Part shown: piece by piece, positions 12,710 through 13,530 of the stretch
How positions within the stretch are numbered: position 1 is the stretch's first letter
Layout of the letters: every line of letters begins with the position of its first letter
Assembly (NCBI GenBank): GCA_018882485.1
Contig: VERU01000020.1
Span: 1 to 13,530, forward strand
Direction of reading: 5' to 3'
From: Rhodoferax sp.
GTDB lineage: Bacteria; Pseudomonadota; Gammaproteobacteria; Burkholderiales; Burkholderiaceae_C
Length of the DNA: 13,530 bases
Made by a program: the position numbers and the translations under genes
Notes under the pieces: model-generated
What the model saw: only the letters and a program-made list of their open reading frames with translations
Databases searched by the model: none
Told to the model about the DNA's origin: nothing

Positions 12710-13530
12710 TCAGGCCGACCTGGCCGTGTCGATATTTCGCAAACGGATGTGCAATTCCCGCAACTGCTTTTCCTCGGCCCGTCCCGGTGCCTGCGTCAGG
12801 AGGCACTGGGCACGCTGGGTCTTGGGGAAAGCGATCACGTCGCGGATGGACTCGGCACCGGTCATCAGCGTGACGATGCGATCCAGCCCGAATGCCAGGC
12901 CGCCGTGCGGCGGCGCCCCGTACTGCAGGGCATCCAGCAGAAAGCCGAACTTCTGCTGTGCATCTTCTGGGCTGATCCGCAGAGCATCGAACACCTTCTG
13001 CTGCACATCCGCCCGATGGATACGCACCGATCCGCCCCCCATTTCCCAACCATTGAGCACCATGTCGTAACCCTGGGAGACGCATTTTTCCGGGGCGGTC
13101 GACATCCAGTCCTCATGCCCCTCCTTGGGCGCCGTGAAGGGATGGTGCACCGCATTGAAGCGTTGCTCTTCTTCGTCGTACTCGAACATCGGGAAGTCCA
13201 CCACCCACAGGGGGCGCCAACCCGTCTCAAACAGACCGTTGCGACGGCCAAAGTCGCTGTGTCCGATCTTCAGCCGCAGGGCCCCAATGGCATCGTTGAC
13301 GATCTTGCCCTTGTCAGCCCCGAAAAAGATGAGGTCTCCATCCTCGGCACCGGTCCGCTCCAGAACCTGCTGCAAGGCAGCGTCGTGAAGATTCTTCACG
13401 ATCGGGCTCTGCAGGCCGTCGCGTCCACGGTTGCGGTCATTCACCTTGATATAAGCCAGACCCTTGGCGCCGTAGATCTTCACGAACTCGTTGTAGCTGT
13501 CGATATCGCCCCGGCTCAAGCCGCCGGATT
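12710..13530 (-). CDS. aspS: Aspartyl-tRNA synthetase, C-terminal half (5' end outside window)
   Basis: About 273 C-terminal residues of a class II aminoacyl-tRNA synthetase that charges tRNA-Asp, or both tRNA-Asp and tRNA-Asn if the enzyme is non-discriminating. The frame runs off the window edge without a start. Visible are the end of the bacterial insertion (GAD) domain ('[17 protein letters not shown]', '[20 protein letters not shown]'), the class II segment '[19 protein letters not shown]' with 'AVHHPFT', '[14 protein letters not shown]', and motif 3 '[19 protein letters not shown]' with '[20 protein letters not shown]'. The end 'LRELHIRLR' is standard. The large insertion domain marks it as bacterial-type. 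Discrimination cannot be judged without the N-terminal anticodon-binding domain. A hairpin follows the stop. Confidence 0.96.
   Translation of the reverse strand, partial: SGGLSRGDIDSYNEFVKIYGAKGLAYIKVNDRNRGRDGLQSPIVKNLHDAALQQVLERTGAEDGDLIFFGADKGKIVNDAIGALRLKIGHSDFGRRNGLFETGWRPLWVVDFPMFEYDEEEQRFNAVHHPFTAPKEGHEDWMSTAPEKCVSQGYDMVLNGWEMGGGSVRIHRADVQQKVFDALRISPEDAQQKFGFLLDALQYGAPPHGGLAFGLDRIVTLMTGAESIRDVIAFPKTQRAQCLLTQAPGRAEEKQLRELHIRLRNIDTARSA

Noticed and set aside
1..13530. Mobile elements, CRISPR arrays, tRNA or rRNA genes, toxin-antitoxin pairs or defence systems
   Set aside because: No transposase, integrase, array of spaced repeats, tRNA-like cloverleaf, or defence-type protein was found; gene content is chromosomal housekeeping and signalling.

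Overview
The window is GC-rich, densely coded bacterial chromosome. Its gene content and order point to a betaproteobacterium of the order Burkholderiales, possibly near Comamonadaceae. The supporting pieces are a DUF3460 gene before scpA, the block gpsA-secB-grxC-rhodanese opposite gpmA-ctp-moeB-type genes, and aspS followed by a YbhP-like and a ClsB-like gene. This placement rests on recalled family and gene-order knowledge, not on a database search. I see no tRNA, rRNA, CRISPR array, insertion sequence or phage gene, and no gene-free stretch longer than about 160 bases.

Layout. Positions 1-1238 (+) hold the end of a probable SulP-type anion transporter, a small DUF3460 protein and scpA (chromosome condensation). 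Positions 1223-3618 (-) hold a membrane-anchored rhodanese, grxC, secB and gpsA, read in that order from right to left; gpsA meets scpA tail to tail with a 16-base overlap. From 3774 to 8520 (+) come gpmA (glycolysis), a carboxy-terminal processing protease, a MoeB/ThiF-type adenylyltransferase, a diguanylate cyclase and a FlhG/FleN-like ATPase. Positions 8510-10516 (-) hold folE, a stand-alone BLUF blue-light sensor and a DUF429 protein, packed with gaps of 2 and 4 bases. Positions 10600-13530 (-) hold aspS (5' end outside the window), an endonuclease/exonuclease/phosphatase-family protein and a cardiolipin-synthase-like phospholipase D protein.

Most of the window is housekeeping: chromosome segregation, phospholipid precursor and cardiolipin synthesis, export chaperoning, thiol chemistry, glycolysis, proteolysis, sulfur transfer, folate or pterin synthesis and tRNA charging. 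The accessory-looking centre, 6847-10516, is the part worth attention. A diguanylate cyclase with an intact active site and inhibitory site is followed by an orphan FlhG-like ATPase through an eight-codon mini-ORF linked by ATGA overlaps at both ends. On the opposite strand, an apparently complete PixD-like BLUF photoreceptor lies in a translationally coupled unit between GTP cyclohydrolase I and DUF429. This puts light sensing, pterin synthesis and c-di-GMP signalling side by side. A functional link between them is inference only. I found no clear new defence system or mobile system.
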